Assembly (NCBI GenBank): GCA_964399165.1
Contig: CAYNPO010000009.1
Coordinates: 90,107-154,106 of the forward strand
Source of the DNA: UBA6144 sp964399165
GTDB lineage: Bacteria; Bdellovibrionota; Bacteriovoracia; Bacteriovoracales; Bacteriovoracaceae
Reading direction: 5' to 3'
DNA: 64,000 nt
In this document: positions 1 through 7,487 of the stretch, piece after piece
Numbering within the stretch: position 1 is the first letter of the stretch
Layout of the letters: each line of letters opens with the position of its first letter
Translations under genes and position numbers: made by a program
Notes under the pieces: model-generated
The model's input: the letters and a program-made list of their open reading frames with translations, nothing else
Told to the model about the DNA's origin: nothing
Databases searched by the model: none

Positions 1-883
1 AGCGCCTGAGGAAGCGCTGGAAGGCGCGCAGTTTCAGCACCAGCCCCTTGGAGTAGTCCAGCCGATCGATGCCCAGGATCCATTGGCGGCCGGCTTTTTC
101 CCTGCGCAAAGACGCCTCTTTCGAGGCCGTGGCCGGGGCAAGAGCCATTTCTTCGAAGCGGGCGGTCTCGATGCTTATGGGGAAGACCCCGAGATGCGTG
201 GTGTGGTTCCCCGTCTCTACCAGGCCTGCTTCGCACTCTATGCCGAGGACGCGGCTGACCGAGGAGCGGAAATGGTTGAGGTAGGAGAGGTCGTGGAAGC
301 CCACCAAGTCGGCCGCGAGCAGGCCCCGGAGCAGCTCCGATCGGCACGGCAGTTGGCGGAAGATTTCGGACCCCGGAAAAGGGATGTGCAAGAAGTAACC
401 GATACGAAGGTCGGGTCTCTTGGCCTTGAGGAGTTCCGGCACAAGCATGAAATGGAAGTCCTGGACCCACACGCTCGCGCCGCGGGGAGCGGTACGCGCC
501 ATGTTCTCGGCCACCCGCTTGTTCACCTGCACGTACGCATTCCAATTCTTAGTGGAGTACTTCACCAGGGTGTGCTCGTAGTGGAAGAGTGGCCAGAGCA
601 CTTCGTTGCAAAATCCGTTGTAGTAAAAGTCGTACAAGGATTCTTCGACGAAAATTGGCTCGCAGGGGATGTTCCCCCCCGCCCCTTCTTGCAGCAAGGA
701 GAGCGTCTCCGGTGGAACTTGCTGGGGCAAGAGGCCGTACCAGCGGAAACGTGCGTCGCCTCGGACGCCCTTGAACGCTGACACGAGCCCGCCGGCGCTA
801 GGGATGAAGGTTTTTTTTGCGTTGTCCCACTGGAGAGGCAGACGATTGCTTAACAGGAGGCATTCTTGTACATGCTGGTTCAC
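1..883 (-). CDS. otsA: Trehalose-6-phosphate synthase (GT20), C-terminus cut by window edge
   Basis: Transfers glucose from a nucleotide sugar to glucose-6-phosphate in the cytoplasm to make trehalose-6-phosphate. The minus-strand frame is open to the window edge and gives about 294 residues of a family that usually has 450-500. GT20 landmarks are visible in order: an N-terminal SNRLP, SAGGLVSA (glucose-6-phosphate loop), LWPLFHY, VQDFHFMLVPELL, IGYFLHIPFP, LVGFH and, near the edge, GIDRLDYSKGL. The start is uncertain: a GTG at 883 is the last plausible start codon before SNRLP and no good ribosome site precedes it. The antisense plus-strand frame over the same DNA is a shadow. It is divergent from a GH15 gene starting 11 bases away, as often seen for trehalose modules. 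Confidence 0.9.
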   Translation of the reverse strand, partial: MNQHVQECLLLSNRLPLQWDNAKKTFIPSAGGLVSAFKGVRGDARFRWYGLLPQQVPPETLSLLQEGAGGNIPCEPIFVEESLYDFYYNGFCNEVLWPLFHYEHTLVKYSTKNWNAYVQVNKRVAENMARTAPRGASVWVQDFHFMLVPELLKAKRPDLRIGYFLHIPFPGSEIFRQLPCRSELLRGLLAADLVGFHDLSYLNHFRSSVSRVLGIECEAGLVETGNHTTHLGVFPISIETARFEEMALAPATASKEASLRREKAGRQWILGIDRLDYSKGLVLKLRAFQRFLRR

Positions 884-892
884 TGGCCATAG
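872..892 (+). other. Six-codon leader ORF (MLVHWP) before the GH15 gene
   Basis: A strong AGGAGG at 855-860 lies 11 bases before ATG 872. That ATG opens only six codons and ends with TAG at 890-892, one base before the GH15 start at 894. The GH15 start itself has no ribosome site of its own at normal distance. The layout suggests termination-reinitiation coupling through a tiny leader peptide; an indel between 872 and 894 that destroyed a longer N-terminus is the alternative. The leader lies inside the 5' end of divergent otsA. Confidence 0.4.
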
Positions 893-893
893 T

Positions 894-2693
894 ATGGTGT
901 CATCTATGGATGAAGTCCACCGTTACAGGTACGCGATTGTCGGCAACTGCTCGTACATAGCTTATATCACGCCGGAAACGTCTTTGAGTTGGCTCTGCTG
1001 GCCGCGTCCCGACGACAGTTTCGTCTTTGGACAAATGCTCGACGAGGCTGGCGGCGGATGGTTCCGGTTGGTCCCGCGCGGTGATTACACTTCTCGTCAA
1101 CGGTACCTCACCAACACCAACGTGCTCAGCACGACTCTCGAGGGCGAAGACTGGGCCATGGAAGTGATCGACTTCGCGCCGCGGTTTGCGCACCACGACC
1201 GCCATTTCAAGCCCCTGCAGTTTTTCCGCGTAGTCCGCCGACTCCGCGGCACCCCGCGCTTGCGCGTGGAGTGTCGCCCCCGCGGTCAGTACGGCATGGC
1301 CACGCCCACCGTCCTGGAGGGCAGCAACCATCTCTCATATGCTGGCCTGCATGTGCCTTTGCGCCTTACCACCAACGCACCAAAGACACACGTGCAACAC
1401 GAACGGGAGTTCGCGTTGGGCGAAGACCTCTACTTCGTCCTTTCATGCGGCGAACCTTTCGAGGCCCCGCTGCGGGAAACCGCCGAAAGCTTCCTGCAGA
1501 AAACCATCCGGTATTGGCGTGACTGGGTCAAGGGCACCTACGTCCCTCCCATTTTCCAGGAAGAGATGGTGCGCGCCGCCCTCACACTGAAAATCCACCA
1601 GTATGAGGACACTGGCGCGATCCTCGCCGCGGGCACGACGTCATTGCCCGAGTTTCCGGGCCACGGGCGCAATTGGGATTACCGCTATTGTTGGGTACGC
1701 GATACTTACTTCAGCCTGGCGGCCCTCAACGGGCTGGGGCATTTCTGGGAGGCCGAGAAGTATTCCCAGTTCCTGCTGGGGCTCACGGAGGATTTCCGTG
1801 ATCTACCACCCGTGTTCCGCTTGGACGGGTCCCGAGAGATGCCTGAGCGAGTGCTGGGACTCCCCGGGTACCGCGGTGAGGGTCCGGTGAGGGTAGGCAA
1901 CCAAGCCGCCGAGCAGATCCAAACCGACGTCTATGCGGAACTCGTGCTGAGCCTGGAACCCCTGTACAACGACGCCCGCCTGGCGGCGCTCAAGACCCAT
2001 CCTTCGCTGGAAGTGGTTCAACACCTGGTGTCCTCCATGGAGGCCACGGTGCGCGTGCCTGACGCTGGCATCTGGGAATACCGCGGCCGGCGCGGGCTGC
2101 ACGTGGGGACCACCATCTTCCACTGGGCCGGGGCCGTGGCGGCAGAGAAGATCGCGCGCATGCACGACGACGAATCCCTGGGGAAAGCCGCGCGCCGTGT
2201 TCGAGATGAAGCCGAGCGTGTAATCGAGAGCTGCTGGCGGCCTGAGCCGGGGGTTTTCGCGTCCCAGGTGGGAAGCGACGACCTCGACGCCTCGGCCTTC
2301 CTCCTCGTCACCATGGGGTACTTGCGCCCGGATGATCCACGCGCCCGGCCCCACGTGGAAAACTTGGCTGCGGGATTGCGTTCCCCGGCCGGCTTTATCC
2401 ACCGCTACCGCGCCTTGGACGACTTCGGCGAAACCCATGCCAGCTTCCTCATCTGCCATTTCTGGTACGCGGAGTGCTTGGCCATGTTGGGGGATCTAGA
2501 TGCCAGCGAGGCGGAAATCCGCCGCTTGCTGGCCACGGCGAACCATGTGGGGCTTATGAGCGAGGACGTGGACGCGGTCACGGGGGCCCAATGGGGTAAC
2601 TTTCCCCAGACCTATAGCCACGTGGGCCTGATCAACGCCGTGAACCGCCTGGCCCGCCGGAGGGATCTGCCCTCCTGGTGGGTGAAGAAGTAA
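894..2693 (+). CDS. GH15 glucoamylase/trehalase-family glycoside hydrolase
   Basis: Predicted inverting alpha-glucosidase of family GH15, about 600 residues and cytoplasmic (no signal peptide). The N-terminal beta-sandwich domain starts with a typical YAIVGNCSYIA stretch. The (alpha/alpha)6 barrel has the family signature NWDYRYCWVRDTYF. The general acid is probably Glu349 (in QTDVYAE) and the base Glu557 (in MSEDVD), followed by WGNFPQTYSHVGLI. Beside otsA, a trehalose- or trehalose-phosphate-related substrate is reasonable, because some bacterial GH15 enzymes are trehalases, but glucoamylase activity cannot be excluded. Start chosen at ATG 894; ATG 906 is also possible. See the leader ORF for possible translational coupling. 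It runs convergently into the Nudix gene 21 bases further on. Confidence 0.85.
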   Translation: MVSSMDEVHRYRYAIVGNCSYIAYITPETSLSWLCWPRPDDSFVFGQMLDEAGGGWFRLVPRGDYTSRQRYLTNTNVLSTTLEGEDWAMEVIDFAPRFAHHDRHFKPLQFFRVVRRLRGTPRLRVECRPRGQYGMATPTVLEGSNHLSYAGLHVPLRLTTNAPKTHVQHEREFALGEDLYFVLSCGEPFEAPLRETAESFLQKTIRYWRDWVKGTYVPPIFQEEMVRAALTLKIHQYEDTGAILAAGTTSLPEFPGHGRNWDYRYCWVRDTYFSLAALNGLGHFWEAEKYSQFLLGLTEDFRDLPPVFRLDGSREMPERVLGLPGYRGEGPVRVGNQAAEQIQTDVYAELVLSLEPLYNDARLAALKTHPSLEVVQHLVSSMEATVRVPDAGIWEYRGRRGLHVGTTIFHWAGAVAAEKIARMHDDESLGKAARRVRDEAERVIESCWRPEPGVFASQVGSDDLDASAFLLVTMGYLRPDDPRARPHVENLAAGLRSPAGFIHRYRALDDFGETHASFLICHFWYAECLAMLGDLDASEAEIRRLLATANHVGLMSEDVDAVTGAQWGNFPQTYSHVGLINAVNRLARRRDLPSWWVKK

Positions 2694-2714
2694 CTAGTTC
2701 TCCCGTCGGGCTGG

Positions 2715-3230
2715 CTAGAGGGAAGCTTTGCCGGCCGCGATGAGCATCTTGAGGCGCAGCCACCCCATGACTCCACCTCCCCAGCGGATTTCTTCTGAGG
2801 CGATTTTTGCGTCCACTTCCTCGGGCGTGAGGGGGAGGATGGCCTCAATGATGTCACCGTCCGGGTTGGGGAGCGGGTCGGGGGTGAGCCCCTTGGCCAA
2901 AAAGTAGTGGGTTGTCGCGTTGGTGGTGCCGGACACCTGGTAGGTCCAGAATTCCTCCAGCACCTGGGCTTTGAACCCGATCTCCTCGCGCATTTCTTTC
3001 TGAGCGTTCTCGGCGGGGGAGAGGTGGAACTCGCGCATGCCGGTGACGGGCTTGATGCGCACGTTGGGGGTCTCGTGGGGACGCTTCTCGCGGATGAAGA
3101 GGATTTTGCCCTCATCGGTCACCGGGTAGATGATCACGCCGTGGGGCAAGTAGGCGCGCTCCCACACGTCGCCCAGGATGGTCTCGGTGGTGACTTTGAT
3201 GAAGCGGCCTTCCCAGACGGTGGTTTCCAT
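2715..3230 (-). CDS. Nudix hydrolase at the end of the dap operon
   Basis: Small cytoplasmic hydrolase of 171 residues, probably acting on an ADP-sugar or other nucleoside diphosphate derivative (the layout recalls ADP-ribose pyrophosphatases). The Nudix helix reads AQKEMREEIGF: the usual REUxEExGU motif has Lys in place of the first Arg, while both catalytic Glu of EE are kept. The ATG at 3230 shares one base with the dapD stop (TGATG), so translation should be coupled to dapD. It is the last gene of a four-gene unit dapB-dapA-dapD-Nudix. The substrate is unknown; nothing ties it to lysine synthesis except its position. Confidence 0.8.
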   Translation of the reverse strand: METTVWEGRFIKVTTETILGDVWERAYLPHGVIIYPVTDEGKILFIREKRPHETPNVRIKPVTGMREFHLSPAENAQKEMREEIGFKAQVLEEFWTYQVSGTTNATTHYFLAKGLTPDPLPNPDGDIIEAILPLTPEEVDAKIASEEIRWGGGVMGWLRLKMLIAAGKASL

Positions 3231-3970
3231 CAGCGCAGGGCCTCCTCGAGCACCAGGGAGGTGTCGGTTTTGTCGTCCCGGTACTTGATGATCACTGGGC
3301 ATTGGAGCATGAGACCTCGGGCCTTGATGAAATCGTTCTGCTGGCTGAAGGCCCGGGTGCCGGGCACCACCACCGCGCCGGCGGGGATGCCTTCCCCGCG
3401 CGGGATGACCCGTTGGTTGACGGTGTCGTAGACCTCCACCGCCTTGGAGAGGATCACGCCGGGCGCGATCACCGCGCGGGTGCGCACCAAGATGCCTTCC
3501 ACGATCACGGAACCCGCGCCCACGAACACGTCGTCCTCGATCACCACAGGGCGCATGCCCACGGGCTCGAGCACACCGCCGATCTGCACGCCGGCGGAGA
3601 GGTGCACACGTTTGCCAATTTGTGCACATGATCCCACGAGCGCGTGGCTGTCGACCATCGTGCCTTCATCCACCCACGCGCCCACGTTGATGTACGAGGG
3701 CGGCATGATGACCACGCCTTTGGCGACGTAGGAACCGCGGCGCACGCTGGAGCCCCCGGGGACGAGGCGGATGCCGCGGTCGACGGTGAACTCCTGGGGG
3801 AAGAGGTTGTGTTTATCCACGAAGCCGTCGCGCGCCTCCAGCTGCCCGGCACGGAAGGCGGCGAGGATACCTTCCTTGACGGCGGTGTTGGCGACCCATT
3901 CGTCGCCTTTCTTCTCGGCGGAGCGGACTTTGCCGGACTCGAGGTCGGCGAGAAGTTGTTCCCAGCTCAT
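3230..3970 (-). CDS. dapD: 2,3,4,5-tetrahydropyridine-2,6-dicarboxylate N-succinyltransferase
   Basis: Succinylates tetrahydrodipicolinate in the meso-diaminopimelate/lysine pathway. The 246 residues show an N-terminal alpha region and then the left-handed parallel beta-helix of hexapeptide repeats (VVIMPPSYINVGAWVDEG, GSCAQIGKRVHLSAGVQIGG, VIEDDVFVGAGSVIVEG), ending with CPVIIKYRD, all typical for DapD. Start ATG 3970 overlaps the dapA stop by four bases (ATGA) and has AAGGAGA inside the dapA end; an upstream in-frame ATG (3988) is less likely. It sits between dapA and the Nudix gene. DapC/E are not in the window. Because DapD makes a succinylated intermediate, it is the biosynthetic counterpart of the AstA-like gene at 31 kb. 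Confidence 0.93.
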   Translation of the reverse strand: MSWEQLLADLESGKVRSAEKKGDEWVANTAVKEGILAAFRAGQLEARDGFVDKHNLFPQEFTVDRGIRLVPGGSSVRRGSYVAKGVVIMPPSYINVGAWVDEGTMVDSHALVGSCAQIGKRVHLSAGVQIGGVLEPVGMRPVVIEDDVFVGAGSVIVEGILVRTRAVIAPGVILSKAVEVYDTVNQRVIPRGEGIPAGAVVVPGTRAFSQQNDFIKARGLMLQCPVIIKYRDDKTDTSLVLEEALR

Positions 3971-4863
3971 GCGTTCTCCTTGTGCCATTGCTGCACTTGC
4001 TGATCGAGCTCAGCCAAGACGCCCACTTGCTTGAAGTCGTCGTGGTGGAGGGGCGCCTGCATGGTGGCGGTCTTGATCCAGCCTTTGTGCGCCAGCAGCG
4101 CTTTCACCGGCAGCGGGTTGGAGGCGAGGAAGAGCGAGTTGGAGGCTTTTTCCCACAGCGGGAAAACCTTCTCGAATTCTTGCGCCAGCGAGAGTTCGGC
4201 GTAGCGACGGGTTTCCGCCGGCCACACGTTGCCCGCCACGGACACCACGCCGGCGCACCCCATGGGCACGAAGAAGGGGAGGAGGGCATCGTCGCCGGAA
4301 TAGATGGTCAACTTCGGGGCAGCCTGGCGGAACTGGGAGTACTTCTCCACGGAGCCGCTGGCTTCCTTGAGGGACCACAGGTTCTGGTGGCCCGCCAGGT
4401 TTTTCAGCACGTCAGGATGCATGGCGACCGCGGAGCGACCGGGTACGTTGTAGAGCATGCACGGTTTGCCGGAGGCGTTCATCAGGGCCTCGAACCACTT
4501 GGTTTGGCCGGTGGGGCCTGGCTTGGCGTACAGGGGCGTCACGAGGAGGTAACCGTCGAAGGCGTGGTCAGCGCCGAACTTCATCCAGTTGAGCTGCTCC
4601 TCCAACTGGTGCCCGCCGATGCCCAGGATCATGGAGGTCTGGAGATTGAGTTTGGTGGCGAAGCGCACGATCTCGTTCTTGTCGGCGGAGGCCAAGTTAA
4701 GCGCCTCGGCCGTGGAGCCCAGCAGGACGATTCCGTTGCCGGCGGCTTCCTGCTTGCGCAGCAGGCCCTCAAGGGATGCGTAATCCACTTTGCCGTCGGC
4801 CAGCAGAGGGGTCACCACCGCGGTCCATACCACGTGCTTATTCAGGTCTTGGATGGTTTTCAT
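3967..4863 (-). CDS. dapA: 4-hydroxy-tetrahydrodipicolinate synthase
   Basis: Condenses pyruvate with aspartate semialdehyde, the first committed step to diaminopimelate. 298 residues, normal for the family. The TIM-barrel motifs are present: GSTAEA near residue 50, YNVPGRSAVAM (the Tyr of the catalytic triad), and the Schiff-base Lys in LWSLKEASGS. Start ATG 4863 overlaps the dapB stop by four bases (ATGA); longer in-frame extension upstream would run into dapB and is not needed. Second gene of the dapB-dapA-dapD-Nudix unit. Confidence 0.95.
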   Translation of the reverse strand: MKTIQDLNKHVVWTAVVTPLLADGKVDYASLEGLLRKQEAAGNGIVLLGSTAEALNLASADKNEIVRFATKLNLQTSMILGIGGHQLEEQLNWMKFGADHAFDGYLLVTPLYAKPGPTGQTKWFEALMNASGKPCMLYNVPGRSAVAMHPDVLKNLAGHQNLWSLKEASGSVEKYSQFRQAAPKLTIYSGDDALLPFFVPMGCAGVVSVAGNVWPAETRRYAELSLAQEFEKVFPLWEKASNSLFLASNPLPVKALLAHKGWIKTATMQAPLHHDDFKQVGVLAELDQQVQQWHKENA

Positions 4864-5534
4864 GCATTCTTCTCCAGGTGGTCCATGAGGTTTTCGAGCG
4901 GGTGGAGCCCGTCGCCGAGTGGTTTGGATCGCCACAGGCGGGCCACGTCCAGCGCTCCTTGGGCGAAGAGCGAGCGGTCGTGGGCGTCGTGGGAAATCTT
5001 GATGGTTTCCCGGGGAAAGTTGAGCGTGAGCTCGTGGAAGCCCACTACGTCGCCCTCCCGGCGGGCGGTGATGTCCACCGGGAAATCGCTCCAGGCGGCC
5101 AGGGACTTGGCGGTACCGGAGGGCGCGTCGAGTTTCTTGGTGTGGTGGACGTCCAGGAGGGCCGCCTGGAAAGCGGGGAGGGAAGCCTTCATGCGGTTCA
5201 CGGTTTTGATGAGCTGGCGGAAAAGCTGCACGCCAAGGGAGAAGTTGGTGGCATGGACCCAGGCGGTGCCGCGCTTTTTGAGTTCAGCATCCAGGCCCGC
5301 AGGCCACTCCATGCCGGTGGCCCCGATGACCATGGGGCGGCCGGAAGCCAGGAGCGTGGGTAAAACTTCCAGGAAGGCTTCACCTGGGACGAAGACGATG
5401 CCAATATCGGCTTTCCCCAAGGCTTCGGTGTTCGGCGCGTTTTGGCGGCCGAAGGGCCCAATCAGGTCGGCGGGCGGGATGAGCGGGAGGAGATGTCCCC
5501 CGGTTTTTCCCTTGCCGATGACCGCGATTTTCAT
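4860..5534 (-). CDS. dapB: 4-hydroxy-tetrahydrodipicolinate reductase, short form
   Basis: NAD(P)H-dependent reductase of the diaminopimelate pathway. The catalytic motif is clear: DVHHTKKLDAPSGTA, containing the HH and Lys of the family. At 224 residues it is shorter than the usual 240-270; the N-terminal Rossmann part is trimmed, with GKGKTGG replacing the normal GxxGRMG glycine loop and only about 35 residues between that loop and the ADIGIVF strand. First gene of the operon; the ATG 5534 lies 50 bases from a divergent small gene, so a promoter should be in that gap (a TATAGT-like box reads on the minus strand there). Cofactor preference may differ because of the altered loop. Confidence 0.92.
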   Translation of the reverse strand: MKIAVIGKGKTGGHLLPLIPPADLIGPFGRQNAPNTEALGKADIGIVFVPGEAFLEVLPTLLASGRPMVIGATGMEWPAGLDAELKKRGTAWVHATNFSLGVQLFRQLIKTVNRMKASLPAFQAALLDVHHTKKLDAPSGTAKSLAAWSDFPVDITARREGDVVGFHELTLNFPRETIKISHDAHDRSLFAQGALDVARLWRSKPLGDGLHPLENLMDHLEKNA

Positions 5535-5584
5535 GGTGACGACCCCCGTTGCGACTATAGCGGGGAAAACAAGGGAAGGTCCAT

Positions 5585-5926
5585 ATGGAAGGCTGGTTGA
5601 AAGTCGGAACGATGGCGCTTCAGGAGGCGAAGGAACTCGAGCGAATCCTGAAGGAGCGCGGGGTGGAGGCCACCCTCAACCATGATTCCGCCAGCTGCAC
5701 CCGGGGTTGCGCCGTGACGGTGGACGTCCTCGTGGCGGAAGAGTCGCGCCAAGCCGCGGGTGAGGTGTTGCGCGAGCGGTTCCAGGGCCTGGCCGAGGGG
5801 CAAGTGGACTGGGCCCTGCTTAACCACGTCTACGATCCTTCCGCCGCCGAGGCGGTCTGCCCGGCCTGCGGGACCCGCTTCGCCACCACCTCTCGGGAGT
5901 GTCCGGATTGTGGATTGGCCTTCTGA
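5585..5926 (+). CDS. Small protein with C-terminal zinc ribbon
   Basis: 113 residues, unrecognised. The N-terminal half (residues 1-75) looks like a small alpha/beta domain (WLKVGTMALQEAKELERILKERG) resembling signal-transducing PII-like or DUF2007-type folds: a short strand, a helix that would pair residues, and a cysteine pair CTRGC. The C-terminus carries two CxxC knuckles, CPACG and CPDCG, which should bind one zinc. It is divergent from dapB and about 80 bases ahead of another small conserved gene. DUF2007-like proteins also combine a PII-like fold with a zinc ribbon, so that is my best guess; function unknown. Confidence 0.7.
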   Translation: MEGWLKVGTMALQEAKELERILKERGVEATLNHDSASCTRGCAVTVDVLVAEESRQAAGEVLRERFQGLAEGQVDWALLNHVYDPSAAEAVCPACGTRFATTSRECPDCGLAF

Positions 5927-6006
5927 CGGGGGCCCCCTGTAAAGATTGCACTTCCCGGGCTTTTTAGGCGGTTTTGGCCTAGGATCCCTTCCCAAGGGGA
6001 ACCCCC

Positions 6007-6288
6007 ATGAGCTTCCAGAAATTCACCATTCTGAACCCCAAAGACACCGTCACCGCCCGGGAGACCGAGGTGGAGATGTTGATCAATCTGAACCACATCG
6101 TCTCCATCAAGCCCATCCGCATCTCCAACCCGGACAAGCTGGTCAACGGCTTCTGGATCCGCACCACCAACGGCAAGAAATACAAGGCCGTGCAAATCCC
6201 GGGTGAGTTGCTCAAGACCATCGGCGAGCAGTACGCCAAGCCCATCACCGTCGCCCTCGACGGCGATGACGACCAACCTTTCCAGTAG
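6007..6288 (+). CDS. Conserved hypothetical protein, 93 residues
   Basis: Soluble, no signal peptide or membrane segment. Predominantly beta: VEMLINLNHIVSIKPIRI followed by GFWIRTTNGKKYKAVQIPGELLKTI and an acidic tail GDDDQPF. The pattern of a short beta domain ending in a helix resembles small LytTR- or SH3-like regulatory domains, but I do not recognise a family. Ribosome site AAGGGGA seven bases before ATG 6007. The next gene begins 60 bases later and may be cotranscribed; the gap contains a hairpin that would hide its ribosome site. Confidence 0.7.
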   Translation: MSFQKFTILNPKDTVTARETEVEMLINLNHIVSIKPIRISNPDKLVNGFWIRTTNGKKYKAVQIPGELLKTIGEQYAKPITVALDGDDDQPFQ

Positions 6289-6294
6289 AGCTAA

Positions 6295-6345
6295 ATCCCC
6301 TCCCGTTTCCCCACCAGGCTCCGAGAAGAAGGGCACGGAGGGGAT
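6295..6345 (+). promoter_or_regulatory. Hairpin that would hide the ribosome site of the 6349 gene
   Basis: ATCCCCTCC at 6295-6303 is perfectly complementary to GGAGGGGAT at 6337-6345, which contains the GGAGGGG ribosome site of the ATG at 6349. The loop is 33 bases. Pairing would occlude translation initiation; a ribosome finishing the 6007 gene at 6288 could melt or prevent it. Seen directly in the sequence; regulatory role is inference. Confidence 0.45.
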
Positions 6346-6348
6346 CCC

Positions 6349-6882
6349 ATGCTCAACTTGATCGAGAAGTACCGCCAACGCGCCCGCGAGCGCAAACCGG
6401 CCTTCAGCAAAGAGCACAGCGTCCTCCACTTCCTCACCCGTGACGACCACGCCTGGATCACCGCCCACCCGGGCATCCAGAAAAGCTTCCGCAAGCTGTT
6501 CACGCTACTGCCCTTCACGCTGGTGGAGGAACTGGTGAAGAACCCCGTGTGCTTCGTGCGAGCCGAAACCTTCCACGCCCGCGGGGCCGGAGCCTACCGG
6601 GCACGCAACACGGTGGTGGTGTTCCCCGAGTACCAACAGTTACTGGAAGAGGGTGACGGCGCTGGGGTGGCCTTCCTGGCCCACGAGATCGCCTTGGTTC
6701 TCTACGAGTGGAGCAACCCCGAGGACAAGGACCCCATGATGGCCGAAGTCGAGGCGGACAAATTCGTCTGCGACTTGGGCCTGGCCGATGACTTGGAGCA
6801 GCTGTTGCTGGCCATGGACGAATCCACTGACAAGCGCATGCGGTTGACCTATCTGACGCTCAACGCCTTCGGGCTAAACTGA
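6349..6882 (+). CDS. Zincin-like protein with a degenerate HExxH motif
   Basis: 177 residues, soluble, no signal peptide. The middle reads FLAHEIALVLYEWSN (His112, Glu113), followed 20 residues later by MAEVEADKFVCDLGL. This is the arrangement of M48-like gluzincins (HExxH then ExxxAD), but the second histidine is replaced by leucine (HEIAL), so ordinary zinc binding is doubtful. The protein may be an inactive relative or bind metal in another way. Strong ribosome site GGAGGGG before ATG 6349, possibly sequestered by a hairpin. An intrinsic terminator follows. No known function; the family assignment is my inference from motif spacing. Confidence 0.65.
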   Translation: MLNLIEKYRQRARERKPAFSKEHSVLHFLTRDDHAWITAHPGIQKSFRKLFTLLPFTLVEELVKNPVCFVRAETFHARGAGAYRARNTVVVFPEYQQLLEEGDGAGVAFLAHEIALVLYEWSNPEDKDPMMAEVEADKFVCDLGLADDLEQLLLAMDESTDKRMRLTYLTLNAFGLN

Positions 6883-6899
6883 CCCTCCGCGCAAACAGG

Positions 6900-6930
6900 A
6901 AACCTGGTGGATGGCCAGGTTTTCGCTTGT
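6900..6930 (+). terminator. Rho-independent terminator after the 6349 gene
   Basis: Perfect 8-bp stem AAACCTGG (6900-6907) / CCAGGTTT (6915-6922) with a seven-base loop, then TTCGCTTGTT. It starts 18 bases after the stop codon. Confidence 0.6.
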
Positions 6931-6957
6931 TCCGGCCAAGACTTCCCCTCATCATAA

Positions 6958-6995
6958 GCGGATTAACCGTCCGGACTTTGTCCGGCCTTATCCGC
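6958..6995 (+). promoter_or_regulatory. Structured 5' leader of the DUF3015 gene
   Basis: Two nested stems: outer GCGGAT (6958-6963) with ATCCGC (6990-6995), inner CCGGAC (6971-6976) with GTCCGG (6980-6985) around a TTT loop. No T-run follows, so it is not a terminator. It ends 16 bases before the start at 7012. The core GGACTTTGTCCGG recurs exactly in the terminator behind the same gene (7507-7519). Confidence 0.45.
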
Positions 6996-7011
6996 ATTGA
7001 GGGAGATCCGC

Positions 7012-7473
7012 ATGAAAAAGTTCCTGCTCGCCATCGCTGCCACCGTCCTGTCCGCTTCCGCCTTCGCCGCCCCCTATGGCTCCGCCGGTTGCGGTCTCGG
7101 CTCCATGCTCTTCGAGAAAGACAACACCTGGTACAAGCAAGTCCTCGCCGCCACCACCAACGGCACCGGCTTCCAGACTTTCGCCATCACCCTCGGTACC
7201 TCCAACTGTGATTCTCCCGCTCCCGGCAAGACCGCCCAAGTTGAAGCCTTCGTAGAGGCCAACAAGCTGGCCCTGGCCAACGACATCGCCAAAGGCAAAG
7301 GTGAGACCATCTCCGGCCTCTCCAAAGTCTACGGCTGCGGCGACACCGCTTCCTTCGGCGCCGCCCTGAAGAGCAACTACCGCCACATCTACTCCAGCGC
7401 CACCGTCGCCACCAGCCACGTCGTTAACCGCATCAACGGCGTTGCCACCACCGTTTGCGGCGCCCAGATCTGA
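7012..7473 (+). CDS. DUF3015 family secreted protein
   Basis: 153-residue exported protein. Residues 1-19 form a Sec signal peptide (MKKFLLAIAATVLSASAFA) with cleavage before APYG. The mature part has the family pattern GCGLGSMLF near its start, QVLAATTNGTGFQTFAITLGTSNC, and later GCGD with scattered cysteines. The ATG at 7012 has GAGGGAG upstream; an in-frame ATG-less extension is unlikely. Function of DUF3015 is unknown, but in many Gram-negative genomes it lies directly before a DUF4105 gene, as here, so the two probably work together at the cell envelope. A 10-bp stem terminator immediately follows and overlaps the next gene's 5' end. Confidence 0.85.
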   Translation: MKKFLLAIAATVLSASAFAAPYGSAGCGLGSMLFEKDNTWYKQVLAATTNGTGFQTFAITLGTSNCDSPAPGKTAQVEAFVEANKLALANDIAKGKGETISGLSKVYGCGDTASFGAALKSNYRHIYSSATVATSHVVNRINGVATTVCGAQI

Positions 7474-7487
7474 ATTTCTTCCCATTC

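Noticed and set aside
83..781. 232-residue plus-strand frame over the left edge
   Set aside because: It is antisense to otsA, whose GT20 motifs are clear on the minus strand.
3982..5685. 567-residue plus-strand frame opposite dapA and dapB
   Set aside because: Shadow of GC-rich codons; no domain, and the minus strand carries complete dap genes.
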